Shown: piece by piece, positions 1 to 6,810 of the stretch
Layout: each line of letters starts with the position of its first letter
Position numbering within the stretch: position 1 is the stretch's first letter
From: Hermodarchaeum sp048885185
GTDB taxonomy: Archaea; Asgardarchaeota; Hermodarchaeia; Hermodarchaeales; Hermodarchaeaceae
Assembly (NCBI GenBank): GCA_048885185.1
Contig: JBHLQC010000038.1
Location: forward strand, 1 to 11,107
DNA length: 11,107 bases
Direction: 5' to 3'
Position numbers and translations under genes: made by a program
The notes under the pieces: generated by a model
The model's database searches: none
Told to the model about the DNA's origin: nothing
What the model saw: only the letters and a program-made list of their open reading frames with translations

Positions 1-360
1 AGGGAGGGTCGTGAGTTCTTCTTGTAATGCTACGAGTGCTTCGGCATACTTGTCAATCGTCTTATACTTGGTGTATTTTGACACATAATGATCGGTAAGC
101 GGCTTATCTCCTGTAAGCCGACCCCGCTTCCTCAGAAGGCGGGTTAGAGTGGGTGCATCAATTTCCCCCCACGTTATCGCATCCTTTGCTTTTTGCAGCA
201 TTCCAACATAAGTATCGCGTCTATCGATGACCACAGCATGATTCACACGGCTGAGGTTTAACTGTAACAAGGTTTCCTTAGCTTCTTGACGTAGACCGAT
301 ACTACTACGTAGTCGGACCACAGCAACAAGTGCATTGTCTTCTTTCGATTCTTTTGACAT
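1..360 (-). CDS. rpl30: Ribosomal protein uL30 (L30), partial, C-terminus beyond the left edge
   Basis: Large-subunit protein uL30. My translation of the minus strand from the ATG at 358-360 stays open for all 120 codons to base 1, so the 3' end is missing. It begins MSKESKEDNALVAVVRLRSS, followed by IGLRQEAKETLLQLNLSRVN, the usual start of archaeal/eukaryotic uL30 with its first beta strand and helix. Further on WGEIDAPTLTRLLRKRGRL matches the long archaeal form rather than the roughly 60-residue bacterial one. Only one base separates the rps5 stop (362-364) from this start, and a GGAG lies about 11 bases upstream. In archaea rpl15 and secY usually follow, which would lie outside the window. 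Confidence 0.96.
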   Translation of the reverse strand, partial: MSKESKEDNALVAVVRLRSSIGLRQEAKETLLQLNLSRVNHAVVIDRRDTYVGMLQKAKDAITWGEIDAPTLTRLLRKRGRLTGDKPLTDHYVSKYTKYKTIDKYAEALVALQEELTTLP

Positions 361-361
361 C

Positions 362-1009
362 TTATTCTTCTCTCCGTGTCCAATCTCTAGGGGTCATGAT
401 TCTGTTGGTTTCTTTCAGCGCACCAAAGACCGATCGAGCGAAGTTCAATGTCGTTCGTGTATGACCACGAGTACGTGACCAGACATCGTGAATCCCAGCC
501 AATCGCAGGACCACTTTGATGGTGTCAGCTGTAACCAATCCCACGCCTTTAGGCGCAGGTAAGAGGGTAATTCGAACACTACCAGTCTTGCCCTTTACTT
601 GAAAGGGAACCGAATGAGGATCTTGACAACCGCATTCCCAACTTCCACAACCTCGACGAACTGAGACAATATTGAGTTTCGCTCGAAGAATTGCTTTACG
701 GATGGCAGGTCCAATTTCTGGTGCTTTGCTTTCCCCAATTCCAACGAACCCGTTCTCATTACCAACAATCACAGTTGCCTTGAAACGGGATTTTTCGCCT
801 GCGTCAGTTTGTTTCTGTACTAGATTAATGTCGATGACTTCTTCTTGGAGATCCGGAAGGAGCACATCAATAATTTCAGGTTCCTTTATCGGAACGGCTA
901 GTTGAAAGAGATCCTCAATGGAGGTAATCTCTCCCGCCTTTACCTGATGTCCAACTTTGGTGACAGGCTCCCATTCTTCAACAACAAATTGGCGGGGACG
1001 TCGACTCAC
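362..1009 (-). CDS. rps5: Ribosomal protein uS5 (S5)
   Basis: Small-subunit protein uS5, involved in decoding accuracy and in binding helices near the mRNA entry site. The 215-residue protein has the N-terminal double-stranded-RNA-binding fold (about 56-122) with the family stretch RRGCGSWECGCQDPHSVPF (118-136), which in archaea and eukaryotes replaces the bacterial sequence. The C-terminal domain begins near PAPKGVGLV (151-159). The start is GTG, overlapping the rpl18 stop in a four-base GTGA (1006-1009). An AGGAGGT Shine-Dalgarno sits about seven bases upstream, inside the end of rpl18, so the GTG is well supported and translational coupling with rpl18 is likely. The sequence ends just before rpl30. 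Confidence 0.98.
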   Translation of the reverse strand: MSRRPRQFVVEEWEPVTKVGHQVKAGEITSIEDLFQLAVPIKEPEIIDVLLPDLQEEVIDINLVQKQTDAGEKSRFKATVIVGNENGFVGIGESKAPEIGPAIRKAILRAKLNIVSVRRGCGSWECGCQDPHSVPFQVKGKTGSVRITLLPAPKGVGLVTADTIKVVLRLAGIHDVWSRTRGHTRTTLNFARSVFGALKETNRIMTPRDWTRREE

Positions 1010-1614
1010 GTTGTTGACCTCCTAGAACTGAACTTTGATTCAATTTTCTTTTTCGTGGTATCATACAAAGTAGGGAGTTTAGATAGATCCACACGTCCCT
1101 TCGAAATATCTCCAAATTGACGTTTGAAGGTCGAAGGTTGATTGTCACTCAAATCCTTTGCATAATTCGCTATATGTTCCCCTCGAATCCGCTTCTCCTC
1201 GGGAAACATCTTATCTGAGCAGGGAATAGTAACACCTGAATCGATCACACCTCGCACAGCAGAGAAGATTCGTGATCCAGGAATCGGCTTTGTCAATCCA
1301 ATATCCACGATTGCGGCAGTAACTCCATTTTTGATTGCACGATGACCAGCCAGGAAACCTGTTAGATAAGCTGCAGGGATGTTTTTGATACCAGCATCCC
1401 AACCAAACTGTTTCAATTGTCGTGAATCAGCTGCAGCAACGCTCCTATCACCCTCAGGGAGAGCTTCTATTAGTTGAACAATGATTCGAGTACCCGTCTT
1501 CCTGACGACTAACCGAGGTCGTCCTGAGCCAACCATACGGCGTCTTGCGTGATAGTCAGTCTTACTTTCTCGCCGTCGTCGAAATGGAACTTTGTAACGT
1601 GGTCCTGTTGCCAT
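1006..1614 (-). CDS. rpl18: Ribosomal protein uL18 (L18)
   Basis: Large-subunit protein uL18, which binds 5S rRNA with uL5 in the central protuberance. The 202-residue product begins MATGPRYKVPFRRRRESKTD and contains SGRPRLVVRKTGTRIIVQ (30-47), the archaeal/eukaryotic (L5e-like) form. Its length is normal for archaea and much longer than bacterial L18. AAYLTGFLAGHRAIKNG (81-97) and the segment with GEHIANYAKDL (145-155) are further family blocks. The ATG directly abuts the rpl19e stop (TAAATG) and is preceded by GAGG nine bases upstream. The C-terminus overlaps the rps5 start by four bases. Confidence 0.98.
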   Translation of the reverse strand: MATGPRYKVPFRRRRESKTDYHARRRMVGSGRPRLVVRKTGTRIIVQLIEALPEGDRSVAAADSRQLKQFGWDAGIKNIPAAYLTGFLAGHRAIKNGVTAAIVDIGLTKPIPGSRIFSAVRGVIDSGVTIPCSDKMFPEEKRIRGEHIANYAKDLSDNQPSTFKRQFGDISKGRVDLSKLPTLYDTTKKKIESKFSSRRSTT

Positions 1615-2067
1615 TTATTTTCGCCTCTTCATTTTATGCTCCTGAATGTAATTGTCGACTCGACGTATGGAAGGAAACACGCCACCTTTCGCAAGCCGAT
1701 ATAGCCGTCGGTAGTCGCTAGGGCTGATGATACGTCGAGCCCTGAGTTTCTTAAGGTGTCGGCGGATTGCTCGAATCTTAATCATCCACTGTTCTTTCCC
1801 AGAAACCTTCGCTGTACTTTTTCCCTTACGACTTCCATGTCCTGACCTGAGTCCGCGTTTACGCTTTTCAACTAATTCTTTGGCTCGAGCACGGCTTACT
1901 CCTTTAATTGGTAACTGGCGAATCGCGCCCTCATGGATTAACCGTCGGATATCATCACGTCGGATAGCCATGGCTACATCATCCAAGCGATTTGGATCAA
2001 TCCAAACCCGATTCTCACCGACTTTGAGAATCTGTGCTGCTAACCTTCGTTGGGAACTGACTTTCAT
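1615..2067 (-). CDS. rpl19e: Ribosomal protein eL19 (L19e)
   Basis: Archaeal/eukaryotic-specific large-subunit protein eL19, which forms an intersubunit contact in eukaryotes and archaea. From the ATG at 2067 it is 150 residues, the normal archaeal length. It begins MKVSSQRRLAAQILKVGENR and continues VWIDPNRLDDVAMAIRRDDI, both characteristic. The basic segment RGLRSGHGSRKGKSTAKV (71-88) and a long charged C-terminal helix follow. An in-frame GTG at 2079 would add four residues. I prefer 2067 because that GTG lies inside the AAGGTGA Shine-Dalgarno, which sits eight bases before the ATG, and because homologues begin at this point. The gene directly follows rpl32e. Confidence 0.97.
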   Translation of the reverse strand: MKVSSQRRLAAQILKVGENRVWIDPNRLDDVAMAIRRDDIRRLIHEGAIRQLPIKGVSRARAKELVEKRKRGLRSGHGSRKGKSTAKVSGKEQWMIKIRAIRRHLKKLRARRIISPSDYRRLYRLAKGGVFPSIRRVDNYIQEHKMKRRK

Positions 2068-2082
2068 TGTATTGGTCACCTT

Positions 2083-2529
2083 CTACAAGATTTCTTCAGT
2101 GGAGAGATCAAGAAGTTCTCTTACCTCCGATTTCAATTGCGGATTCAGAACATGTAGACCGAGGTCATCGGCTCGTTCAATTATTGCTAGACGTTTCCGG
2201 TCGCCTACTCGGTGGGCGATTCGGACAGCATGGATTTTCGGATGTAATCCGTCCATGTCCTTGATGTTGTGCACCAGCACTTCTTGCATACCGGAAGGAT
2301 GAAGGCCACGCAGTTTCTTGGAACTTCCGTATCCGATTCGCGGCATCACCGGATGTCCTTTTTCGCGTTTGCGAATCATAGAGTCAATGCCCTTTGGGCG
2401 ACGCCAGCCAGTATCTAGACGTTTATATCGCCAACTTTCGGGACGTTTGAATTTTGGTTTCCGTTGATTCAATATACGCTTCTTAGACAATTCCTGCTTG
2501 AGCTTCTCAATCCGTTTGCTTCTCTTCAT
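2083..2529 (-). CDS. rpl32e: Ribosomal protein eL32 (L32e)
   Basis: Archaeal/eukaryotic-specific large-subunit protein eL32, 148 residues. A lysine/arginine-rich N-terminus (1-30) leads into the family core FKRPESWRYKRLDTGWRRPK (27-46), then KGHPVMPRIGYGSSKKLRGL (57-76) and HPKIHAVRIAHRVGDRKRL (97-115). The end of the core is IIERADDLGLHVLNP (116-130). The start ATG at 2529 has only a short GTGAT match to the anti-Shine-Dalgarno about six bases upstream, weaker than at most genes in this operon. It follows rpl6 with a gap of about 21 bases. Confidence 0.97.
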   Translation of the reverse strand: MKRSKRIEKLKQELSKKRILNQRKPKFKRPESWRYKRLDTGWRRPKGIDSMIRKREKGHPVMPRIGYGSSKKLRGLHPSGMQEVLVHNIKDMDGLHPKIHAVRIAHRVGDRKRLAIIERADDLGLHVLNPQLKSEVRELLDLSTEEIL

Positions 2530-2550
2530 TGCATATCACATCTGTGTTGG

Positions 2551-3114
2551 CTATATCTCCCAGTGTTTCTCACCAAGCTGTTTTTCGTAAACGTAAATCC
2601 CGTCATGGAATTTGCGGGGATCCTTTCTGCGGAGCTTTGTGGAGTGTTGAATATTCGCCGCAGTTTGCCCAACCAATTCGATGTCAATACCTTCTAAAAT
2701 GACATCATCGCCTTGGACGGTGACTGTTACACCGTTGAGTATCTTTGCTTTGCGTGGTGCTTTTTCACCATAGAAGTTTTCGACAATTAGTCTGTCGCCT
2801 TCAACTTTGACGGAGGGGGGAAAGTGGGCAAAAACCACTTTCATCCTATAAGTGACTCCGTGAATTACACCCAGCATCATATTCTTGATATGGGAAAGGA
2901 TTGTTCCCACAAGGGCAATTTGCCGGCTACGAGGATATTCGACTGAAACGTGGATATTGTTTCGGATCTTTTTGATGTCGATTTCAGCGTGGGCAAAGTC
3001 ACGCTTGAGTTCACCCTTGGGACCCTTTACAGTGACTAGACTATCCTCAACTGTGACTGTGACGTCTTCCAGGATAGGAGTTTGTTGTTCGTGATGGGTT
3101 GTTTTAGGTGGCAT
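2551..3114 (-). CDS. rpl6: Ribosomal protein uL6 (L6)
   Basis: Large-subunit protein uL6, located near the sarcin-ricin loop and the factor-binding site. The 187-residue product carries two repeats of the L6 fold. VTVEDSLVTVKGPKGELKRD (20-39) is the first-domain signature, and GVTYRMKVVFAHFPPSVKVE begins the second. VQGDDVILEGIDIELVGQTAANIQ in the C-terminal domain, followed by a KDPRKFHDGIYVY segment, is the archaeal/eukaryotic type of ending. About 12 extra residues (PPKTTHHEQQTP) precede the usual N-terminal strand. A GGAG lies about nine bases upstream of the ATG. The gene lies 18 bases after rps8. Confidence 0.98.
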   Translation of the reverse strand: MPPKTTHHEQQTPILEDVTVTVEDSLVTVKGPKGELKRDFAHAEIDIKKIRNNIHVSVEYPRSRQIALVGTILSHIKNMMLGVIHGVTYRMKVVFAHFPPSVKVEGDRLIVENFYGEKAPRKAKILNGVTVTVQGDDVILEGIDIELVGQTAANIQHSTKLRRKDPRKFHDGIYVYEKQLGEKHWEI

Positions 3115-3132
3115 GACTGTCAGCTCCTGTGC

Positions 3133-3525
3133 TTAGTATACGTAGGCGATTAGCCGTCCTCCATGTCCTTGTTCTGCGGCTTCACGATGAGTCATGAAAC
3201 CCTTGGGGGTAGATACGATGAGAAAGCCGAATGTACGAGAGGGCAGGAAGCGTTTTTCCCAGTCTTCAAATTGTTTGCGTTTAACAGGATGATGGGGTGA
3301 AATTATACCACATTGGTTAATTCGACCAAGTAATTCAACACGCAGCATACCAGCTTTACCATCATCGATGAATTCGAATTCACCAACGTAACCCTTTCGT
3401 TGCATGATGCGAAGTGCAGCACCAATTTTCTTAGAGGCTGGAGCAATGATAACCTCAGACTTATGGAGCATTTCGTGATTCATGATTGTTGAGAAGGCAT
3501 CGGCCAACGGATTTTTCACGGGCAT
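3133..3525 (-). CDS. rps8: Ribosomal protein uS8 (S8)
   Basis: Small-subunit protein uS8, a primary 16S rRNA binder at helix 21. From the ATG at 3525 it is 130 residues, the standard archaeal length, beginning MPVKNPLADAFSTIMNHE. The C-terminal block with SRTFGFLIVSTPKGFMTHRE and the ending GGRLIAYVY are highly characteristic. In-frame upstream alternatives are ATG 3531 and GTG 3537. They sit two bases from, or inside, the AGGTGA Shine-Dalgarno (about 3534-3539), so 3525, eight bases downstream, is the best start. This Shine-Dalgarno overlaps the rps14 stop codon. Confidence 0.97.
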   Translation of the reverse strand: MPVKNPLADAFSTIMNHEMLHKSEVIIAPASKKIGAALRIMQRKGYVGEFEFIDDGKAGMLRVELLGRINQCGIISPHHPVKRKQFEDWEKRFLPSRTFGFLIVSTPKGFMTHREAAEQGHGGRLIAYVY

Positions 3526-3539
3526 TATCATTTTCACCT

Positions 3540-3689
3540 CTAGCAGTATTTACGAAAACCGAGTTCTTCTGCGACCTCTCGGAAGCATCGTCGGCACAGA
3601 CCGATATTGTAGCTTCGAATAATGGCACGGTTTGTACCGCATCGTTTGCATTGGCGGTGTCCTTTGCCTTGCTTTTTCTCCTTTGACAT
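3540..3689 (-). CDS. rps14: Ribosomal protein uS14 (S14), zinc-binding short form
   Basis: Small-subunit head protein uS14. This short gene was read directly from the minus strand: 49 residues starting MSKEKKQGKGHRQCKRCGTN and ending GFRKYC. It has the four-cysteine zinc ribbon of the C+ type, CKRC at 14-17 and CRRC at 32-35, which is standard for archaea and eukaryotes. The ATG overlaps the last base of the rpl5 stop (TAATG at 3687-3691). A GGAGG about ten bases upstream, within the end of rpl5, supports the start and suggests translational coupling. The extra C-terminal cysteine (49) is a small oddity. The gene occupies exactly the slot expected between rpl5 and rps8. Confidence 0.97.
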   Translation of the reverse strand: MSKEKKQGKGHRQCKRCGTNRAIIRSYNIGLCRRCFREVAEELGFRKYC

Positions 3690-4354
3690 TAGAATTCGTC
3701 CTCCATATCAGGTGTAGTGAATTGAATCCCTAGCTCAGTTGAGAGTACACCCATTGCCTCTGATGGTGTGATACGATGGCGACGTGGAACTTTGTGGCGT
3801 CCGCGTCGACGACGTGTAATGCGAAATCCTGGCCGCTCAGTGCAAATACAGACATCCATCCCAAAGATGCCTAAGTTAGGGTCGTACTTGACTCCGGGAA
3901 TCTGAATGTGCTCGGATACTCCAAAGCTGACGTTACCAGAGTGATCAACAGCGCTCTCAGGAATTCGGAAATCGGTTACATCGAGCGCCCGTTTGGCAAA
4001 ATCCATCGCTCGATCTCCACGAAGTGTAACTTTACACCCCATGGGTTCGCCTTTTCGTAGCCCAAAATCACGATTATGACGTTTCGCTAATATATCGACT
4101 GGTTTTTGTCCTGTTAATTCTTCCAGAATCCTTTTGGCTTTGGCTAATGTTTCGCCGCCTGCGCCTAAAGACATGTTGATAACGACTTTTGAAATGAAGA
4201 TATGTCGCATGATGTTATCCTTTTTTGCCTTAGGTTTGGTAGGCGTCTTTTCAGTGGTCTCTGACTTAGGAGCCTCTGCGACTGTTTTAGCCTTGGCTTT
4301 TATGGTGCGACGACGTGTCGCTTTGGCTGTGGTCGTAGTTTTTTCTTTGGACAT
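3689..4354 (-). CDS. rpl5: Ribosomal protein uL5 (L5) with a basic N-terminal extension
   Basis: Large-subunit protein uL5, which binds 5S rRNA and contacts P-site tRNA from the central protuberance. The 221-residue product has an ordinary archaeal L5 core from Met49 onward (MRHIFISKVVINMSLGAGG), including LTGQKPVDILAKRHNRDFGL and GVSEHIQIPGVKYDPNLGIF. In front is a 48-residue Lys/Thr/Ala-rich segment rich in TTAK, KAKAK and KPKAKK, predicted disordered. The full-length start at 4354 has GGAGG ten bases upstream and lies two bases after the rps4e stop, so the extension looks real. A second ATG at 4210, at the core boundary, has only a weak AAGGAT upstream. The extension resembles the tail of uS3 in this operon. 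Confidence 0.97.
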   Translation of the reverse strand: MSKEKTTTTAKATRRRTIKAKAKTVAEAPKSETTEKTPTKPKAKKDNIMRHIFISKVVINMSLGAGGETLAKAKRILEELTGQKPVDILAKRHNRDFGLRKGEPMGCKVTLRGDRAMDFAKRALDVTDFRIPESAVDHSGNVSFGVSEHIQIPGVKYDPNLGIFGMDVCICTERPGFRITRRRRGRHKVPRRHRITPSEAMGVLSTELGIQFTTPDMEDEF

Positions 4355-4356
4355 GT

Positions 4357-5097
4357 TTAGCCAGCCTCCGGAATGGATATTAGGGGTGCATCTTCGCCAA
4401 GTGGGAACACATACCGGATTGCCGTGAGGATAGTTTTGTCTCCTGAACCTTGTAGGGTTCCTAGTTGATTCTCTGGATCAATTTTTGTGAGTTTACCAAC
4501 AAAGCCGGTGTGATCACCACCAGTAATGACCGCCGTGATACCCTCCTTTAGGGGAACGTGATTCTGAATCGTTTGATCGGAGAGTTTGATGAGAAGCATA
4601 TCACCAGGTCGGTAGGTTTCCTTTGGTTTTGCTTTGGGATCTTTTACAGGCAAGAGGATTGTGCGACCATCGTGGAGGTGGAGTTGAATGTGACCTTTGG
4701 CGACAGTGTTTTTCCCTGTGATTTTGCAGGGTTTGAGTGCTTCTTCTTTTTTCGTAATCTTTACGAGTTGGAGGAGATGTCGAGAATCTGGAACTACACG
4801 AAGACGGGTGTTTGTTTCTGGAATTTCGATGACATCCATGAGCCCGACTGGGAATTTGTAATCCTTTCGTGTTCGTCCATCAACCTTTACTTGACCTTGC
4901 GTAATGATTCGGCGAGTTTCGGTAAGTGAAGTGGTGAGATTTAGCATATCCCGAACTACAACACCCAAAGGGAGGCTCTCATGAAGCGGGTGTGCGCCCG
5001 GATTAGGCCGAATTGTAAAGGGATGCACTTTGCGTTTAATTCTCCAATGTCGAGGTGCAGCTAATCGTTTCATGTGTTTTCGGGGACCTTTTGCCAT
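4357..5097 (-). CDS. rps4e: Ribosomal protein eS4 (S4e)
   Basis: Archaeal/eukaryotic small-subunit protein eS4, 246 residues, normal length. It begins MAKGPRKHMKRLAAPRHWRI, the conserved N-terminus, then KVHPFTIRPNPGAHPLHESL (23-42). An S4-type RNA-binding domain follows (about 43-100, with TRRIITQGQVKVDGRTRKD). The central eS4 domain is next, and a C-terminal KOW-like motif begins around 184 (KEGITAVITGGDHTGFVGKL). The protein ends with the typical AIRYVFPLGEDAPLISIPEA. An AGGAGGATT Shine-Dalgarno overlaps the rpl24 stop codon. Confidence 0.98.
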   Translation of the reverse strand: MAKGPRKHMKRLAAPRHWRIKRKVHPFTIRPNPGAHPLHESLPLGVVVRDMLNLTTSLTETRRIITQGQVKVDGRTRKDYKFPVGLMDVIEIPETNTRLRVVPDSRHLLQLVKITKKEEALKPCKITGKNTVAKGHIQLHLHDGRTILLPVKDPKAKPKETYRPGDMLLIKLSDQTIQNHVPLKEGITAVITGGDHTGFVGKLTKIDPENQLGTLQGSGDKTILTAIRYVFPLGEDAPLISIPEAG

Positions 5098-5102
5098 TTT
5101 TT

Positions 5103-5489
5103 CTAATCCTCCTTTTCGTTCATTTCTCGTCGTGCGGCAGCTAAGCGATCGATTACATCTTGGCGCATTTTGTCAATTTTCAACTTGGTAATCATAACAT
5201 TGGATGGGTGAATAGGGAGAGAAATGGCAGTCCCATCTACTTTCTCTATTTGGATATTCTCGATATGGATCCTGAGATTTTTCATATCCACGGTTTCTAT
5301 ATCACCCTCTGAGTCTCGAAAAGCTCCGCGGGTAATATACACAGTATCCCCCTTGACGACCGGTATGCGTTTTATTCCATGCTTATCGACAAGCTCAGGA
5401 GCTAATCGAGCGGTGAGCAACTTATGTCGTCGTTGCCACTGTGTAGAATAGCGCTCTTTTCGCTGTTTTTTGGGTTTTTTCGATGTCAT
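5103..5489 (-). CDS. rpl24: Ribosomal protein uL24 (L24)
   Basis: Large-subunit assembly-initiating protein uL24, 128 residues. The archaeal/eukaryotic N-terminal block (SKKPKKQRKERYSTQWQRRH, 3-22) is followed by LLTARLAPELVDKHGIKRIP and a KOW motif, VVKGDTVYITRGAFRDSEGD (44-63). The C-terminal part (PIHPSNVMITKLKIDKMRQD) matches the extended archaeal form. The Shine-Dalgarno is weak: only a GAGAAAAG stretch lies close to the ATG, with a GGAG further away. An ATG ten bases upstream is out of frame, so 5489 is retained. The gap to rpl14 is about 15 bases. Confidence 0.97.
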   Translation of the reverse strand: MTSKKPKKQRKERYSTQWQRRHKLLTARLAPELVDKHGIKRIPVVKGDTVYITRGAFRDSEGDIETVDMKNLRIHIENIQIEKVDGTAISLPIHPSNVMITKLKIDKMRQDVIDRLAAARREMNEKED

Positions 5490-5504
5490 CTTTTCTCATT
5501 GCTC

Positions 5505-5927
5505 CTATACAATGATGCTTGCAACACTGGCTATACGGGGCCAACGTTCAGCAGCTTCCCGGGCGATTGGTCCGCGGATTTCTGATCCTTGAGGGTCACC
5601 CGTTTCAGAGGTAATTACAATGGCATTATCTTCGAAGCGAATCCATTGACCACCCTTACGCCGGAATGGTTTGCGTTGTCGAACAATGATGCCACGAAGT
5701 ACCTGTCGACGCATCTTGGGTGTACCAGCTTTGCAGGAAACCACTACCATGTCTGCTACGCTGGCATTAGGAATGCGACGGAGGCGACCATGGTATCCAA
5801 TAACCGAAATGATTTCTACGATCCTAGCGCCGCTGTTATCTGCGACTGTAAGTCTAGCACCAGTAGGCAATCCTCGACTGATTCTTGTTTTTGAGATCCC
5901 TGCAGTCTTACGGCCGCGTTTCACCAT
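5505..5927 (-). CDS. rpl14: Ribosomal protein uL14 (L14)
   Basis: Large-subunit protein uL14, which lies at the subunit interface beside the factor-binding region. The product is 140 residues, the archaeal length. The beta-barrel motifs LTVADNSGARIVEIISVIGY, VADMVVVSCKAGTPKMRRQV and LRGIIVRQRKPFRRKGGQWI are followed by FEDNAIVITSETGDPQGSEI and the conserved ending RGPIAREAAERWPRIASVAS. The ATG shares one base with the rps17 stop (TAATG at 5925-5929), and AGGAGGA lies about ten bases upstream inside rps17. Confidence 0.98.
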   Translation of the reverse strand: MVKRGRKTAGISKTRISRGLPTGARLTVADNSGARIVEIISVIGYHGRLRRIPNASVADMVVVSCKAGTPKMRRQVLRGIIVRQRKPFRRKGGQWIRFEDNAIVITSETGDPQGSEIRGPIAREAAERWPRIASVASIIV

Positions 5928-6271
5928 TATGATTCTTCCTCCTTTTCTTTAAGGCATTCAACGACAACATAGGACACCGTTTTGCTAAGAGGACGACATT
6001 CAGCAATGCGAACGGTATCTCCCACTTCACATGGGATACAAGGTGGAAGATGGGCTGTCGTCATAGAGTGGCTGCGGGAGTATCGACGATATTTCTTGAT
6101 GAATCGTAGATAATCTCGACGGACCGTAACTGTGCCTTTCATCTTAGTACTGGCGACAATGCCTTTCATAACCCGTCCACGAACAGACAAGGTGCCATGA
6201 AAAGGACAATTAGCATCTTGACACTCCTGTTCTGGAGGATTCACTTTTAGACCAATATTACGAGCTACCAT
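5927..6271 (-). CDS. rps17: Ribosomal protein uS17 (S17)
   Basis: Small-subunit protein uS17, an early 16S rRNA binder, 114 residues. The archaeal signature ECQDANCPFHGTLSVRGRV (16-34) is present, then GIVASTKMKGTVTVRRDYLR (37-56), a basic YRRYSRSHSMTTAHLPP loop (61-77) and GDTVRIAECRPLSKTVSYVV in the OB-fold. Cysteines at 17, 22, 78, 81 and 92 leave a metal or disulfide cluster possible. The start lies seven bases inside the end of rnp1, giving a 6265-6271 overlap. The nearest strong AGGAGG is about 14 bases upstream, a rather long spacing, so coupled re-initiation after rnp1 is plausible. Confidence 0.97.
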   Translation of the reverse strand: MVARNIGLKVNPPEQECQDANCPFHGTLSVRGRVMKGIVASTKMKGTVTVRRDYLRFIKKYRRYSRSHSMTTAHLPPCIPCEVGDTVRIAECRPLSKTVSYVVVECLKEKEEES

Positions 6272-6552
6272 CGTAGTTTTTTCGCCCTCCTTAAACGTTC
6301 TGCAGGATGCCCGAGTAGTGAGTTCCCATCAAGTTGTGCGGTTTCACCATTGGGCAGGAATAGTTTGAAAGTGTTTGTTGCTTTGGGGATCTGCCGATGA
6401 TGAAGCCCGTCAAATAATGTGAGCGTTCCATGAGTTTCATCAATAATGTGACCAGTTAGTCTGTTCAAACTAGGGTTAGTGGACTGTACCACAGTCGCGG
6501 ATAGTCCGATAAGCGGATGGGTTGTGAGGTGCTTTGGAGAACGGAGCATCAT
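6265..6552 (-). CDS. rnp1: Ribonuclease P protein component 1 (Rpp29/Pop4 homologue)
   Basis: Protein subunit of archaeal RNase P, the ribonucleoprotein that removes 5' leaders from pre-tRNA. The 95-residue product has the Sm-like Rpp29 fold: HPLIGLSATVVQSTNPSLNR (12-31) and LTGHIIDETHGTLTLF (32-47), then QIPKATNTFKLFLPNGETAQ (54-73) and LDGNSLLGHPAERLRRAKK (74-92). These match the usual archaeal motif pattern. It overlaps rpl29 by four bases (ATGA) and rps17 by seven. Two tandem ATGs (6552, 6549) lie six and nine bases after GGAGG, and either could be used. The position between rpl29 and rps17 is the conserved archaeal one. Confidence 0.95.
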   Translation of the reverse strand: MMLRSPKHLTTHPLIGLSATVVQSTNPSLNRLTGHIIDETHGTLTLFDGLHHRQIPKATNTFKLFLPNGETAQLDGNSLLGHPAERLRRAKKLRW

Positions 6553-6785
6553 GATGTCCCTCCTTCCTCCATGTCAGCAGGAGCGAGACGTGCTTCCTCA
6601 TTCACAATGGTAAGTATCCGGGCGATACTTCGGCGAAGCGCCCGAATGGCACTGGGGTTTTCTACTCCAGCACCAGACATCATTGCCGCTCGTTGTTTCG
6701 CAAGTTCAGCACGTAGTTCGTTTAATTTACGTTCTCTTTCCTCAGGACGCATTTCCCGGATTTCAGCCACCGTAATTATTGCCAT
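6549..6785 (-). CDS. rpl29: Ribosomal protein uL29 (L29)
   Basis: Large-subunit protein uL29, a two-helix protein near the exit of the peptide tunnel, where it helps form the docking site for the signal recognition particle. The 78-residue product contains the family core EIREMRPEERERKLNELRAE (8-27) and LAKQRAAMMSG, then NPSAIRALRRSIARILTIVN (43-62). A short acidic tail (ADMEEGGTS) follows. AAGGAGG lies about ten bases upstream of the ATG. The stop is shared with the rnp1 start (ATGA). It lies 25 bases after the end of rps3. Confidence 0.96.
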   Translation of the reverse strand: MAIITVAEIREMRPEERERKLNELRAELAKQRAAMMSGAGVENPSAIRALRRSIARILTIVNEEARLAPADMEEGGTS

Positions 6786-6810
6786 TGCTTTTGTGCCTCC
6801 TTCTCATACC

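Noticed and set aside
1727..2302. A 191-residue plus-strand frame across rpl19e and rpl32e
   Set aside because: It is antisense to two well-recognised ribosomal genes, is Arg/Ser-rich without a domain pattern, and has no ribosome-binding site of note.
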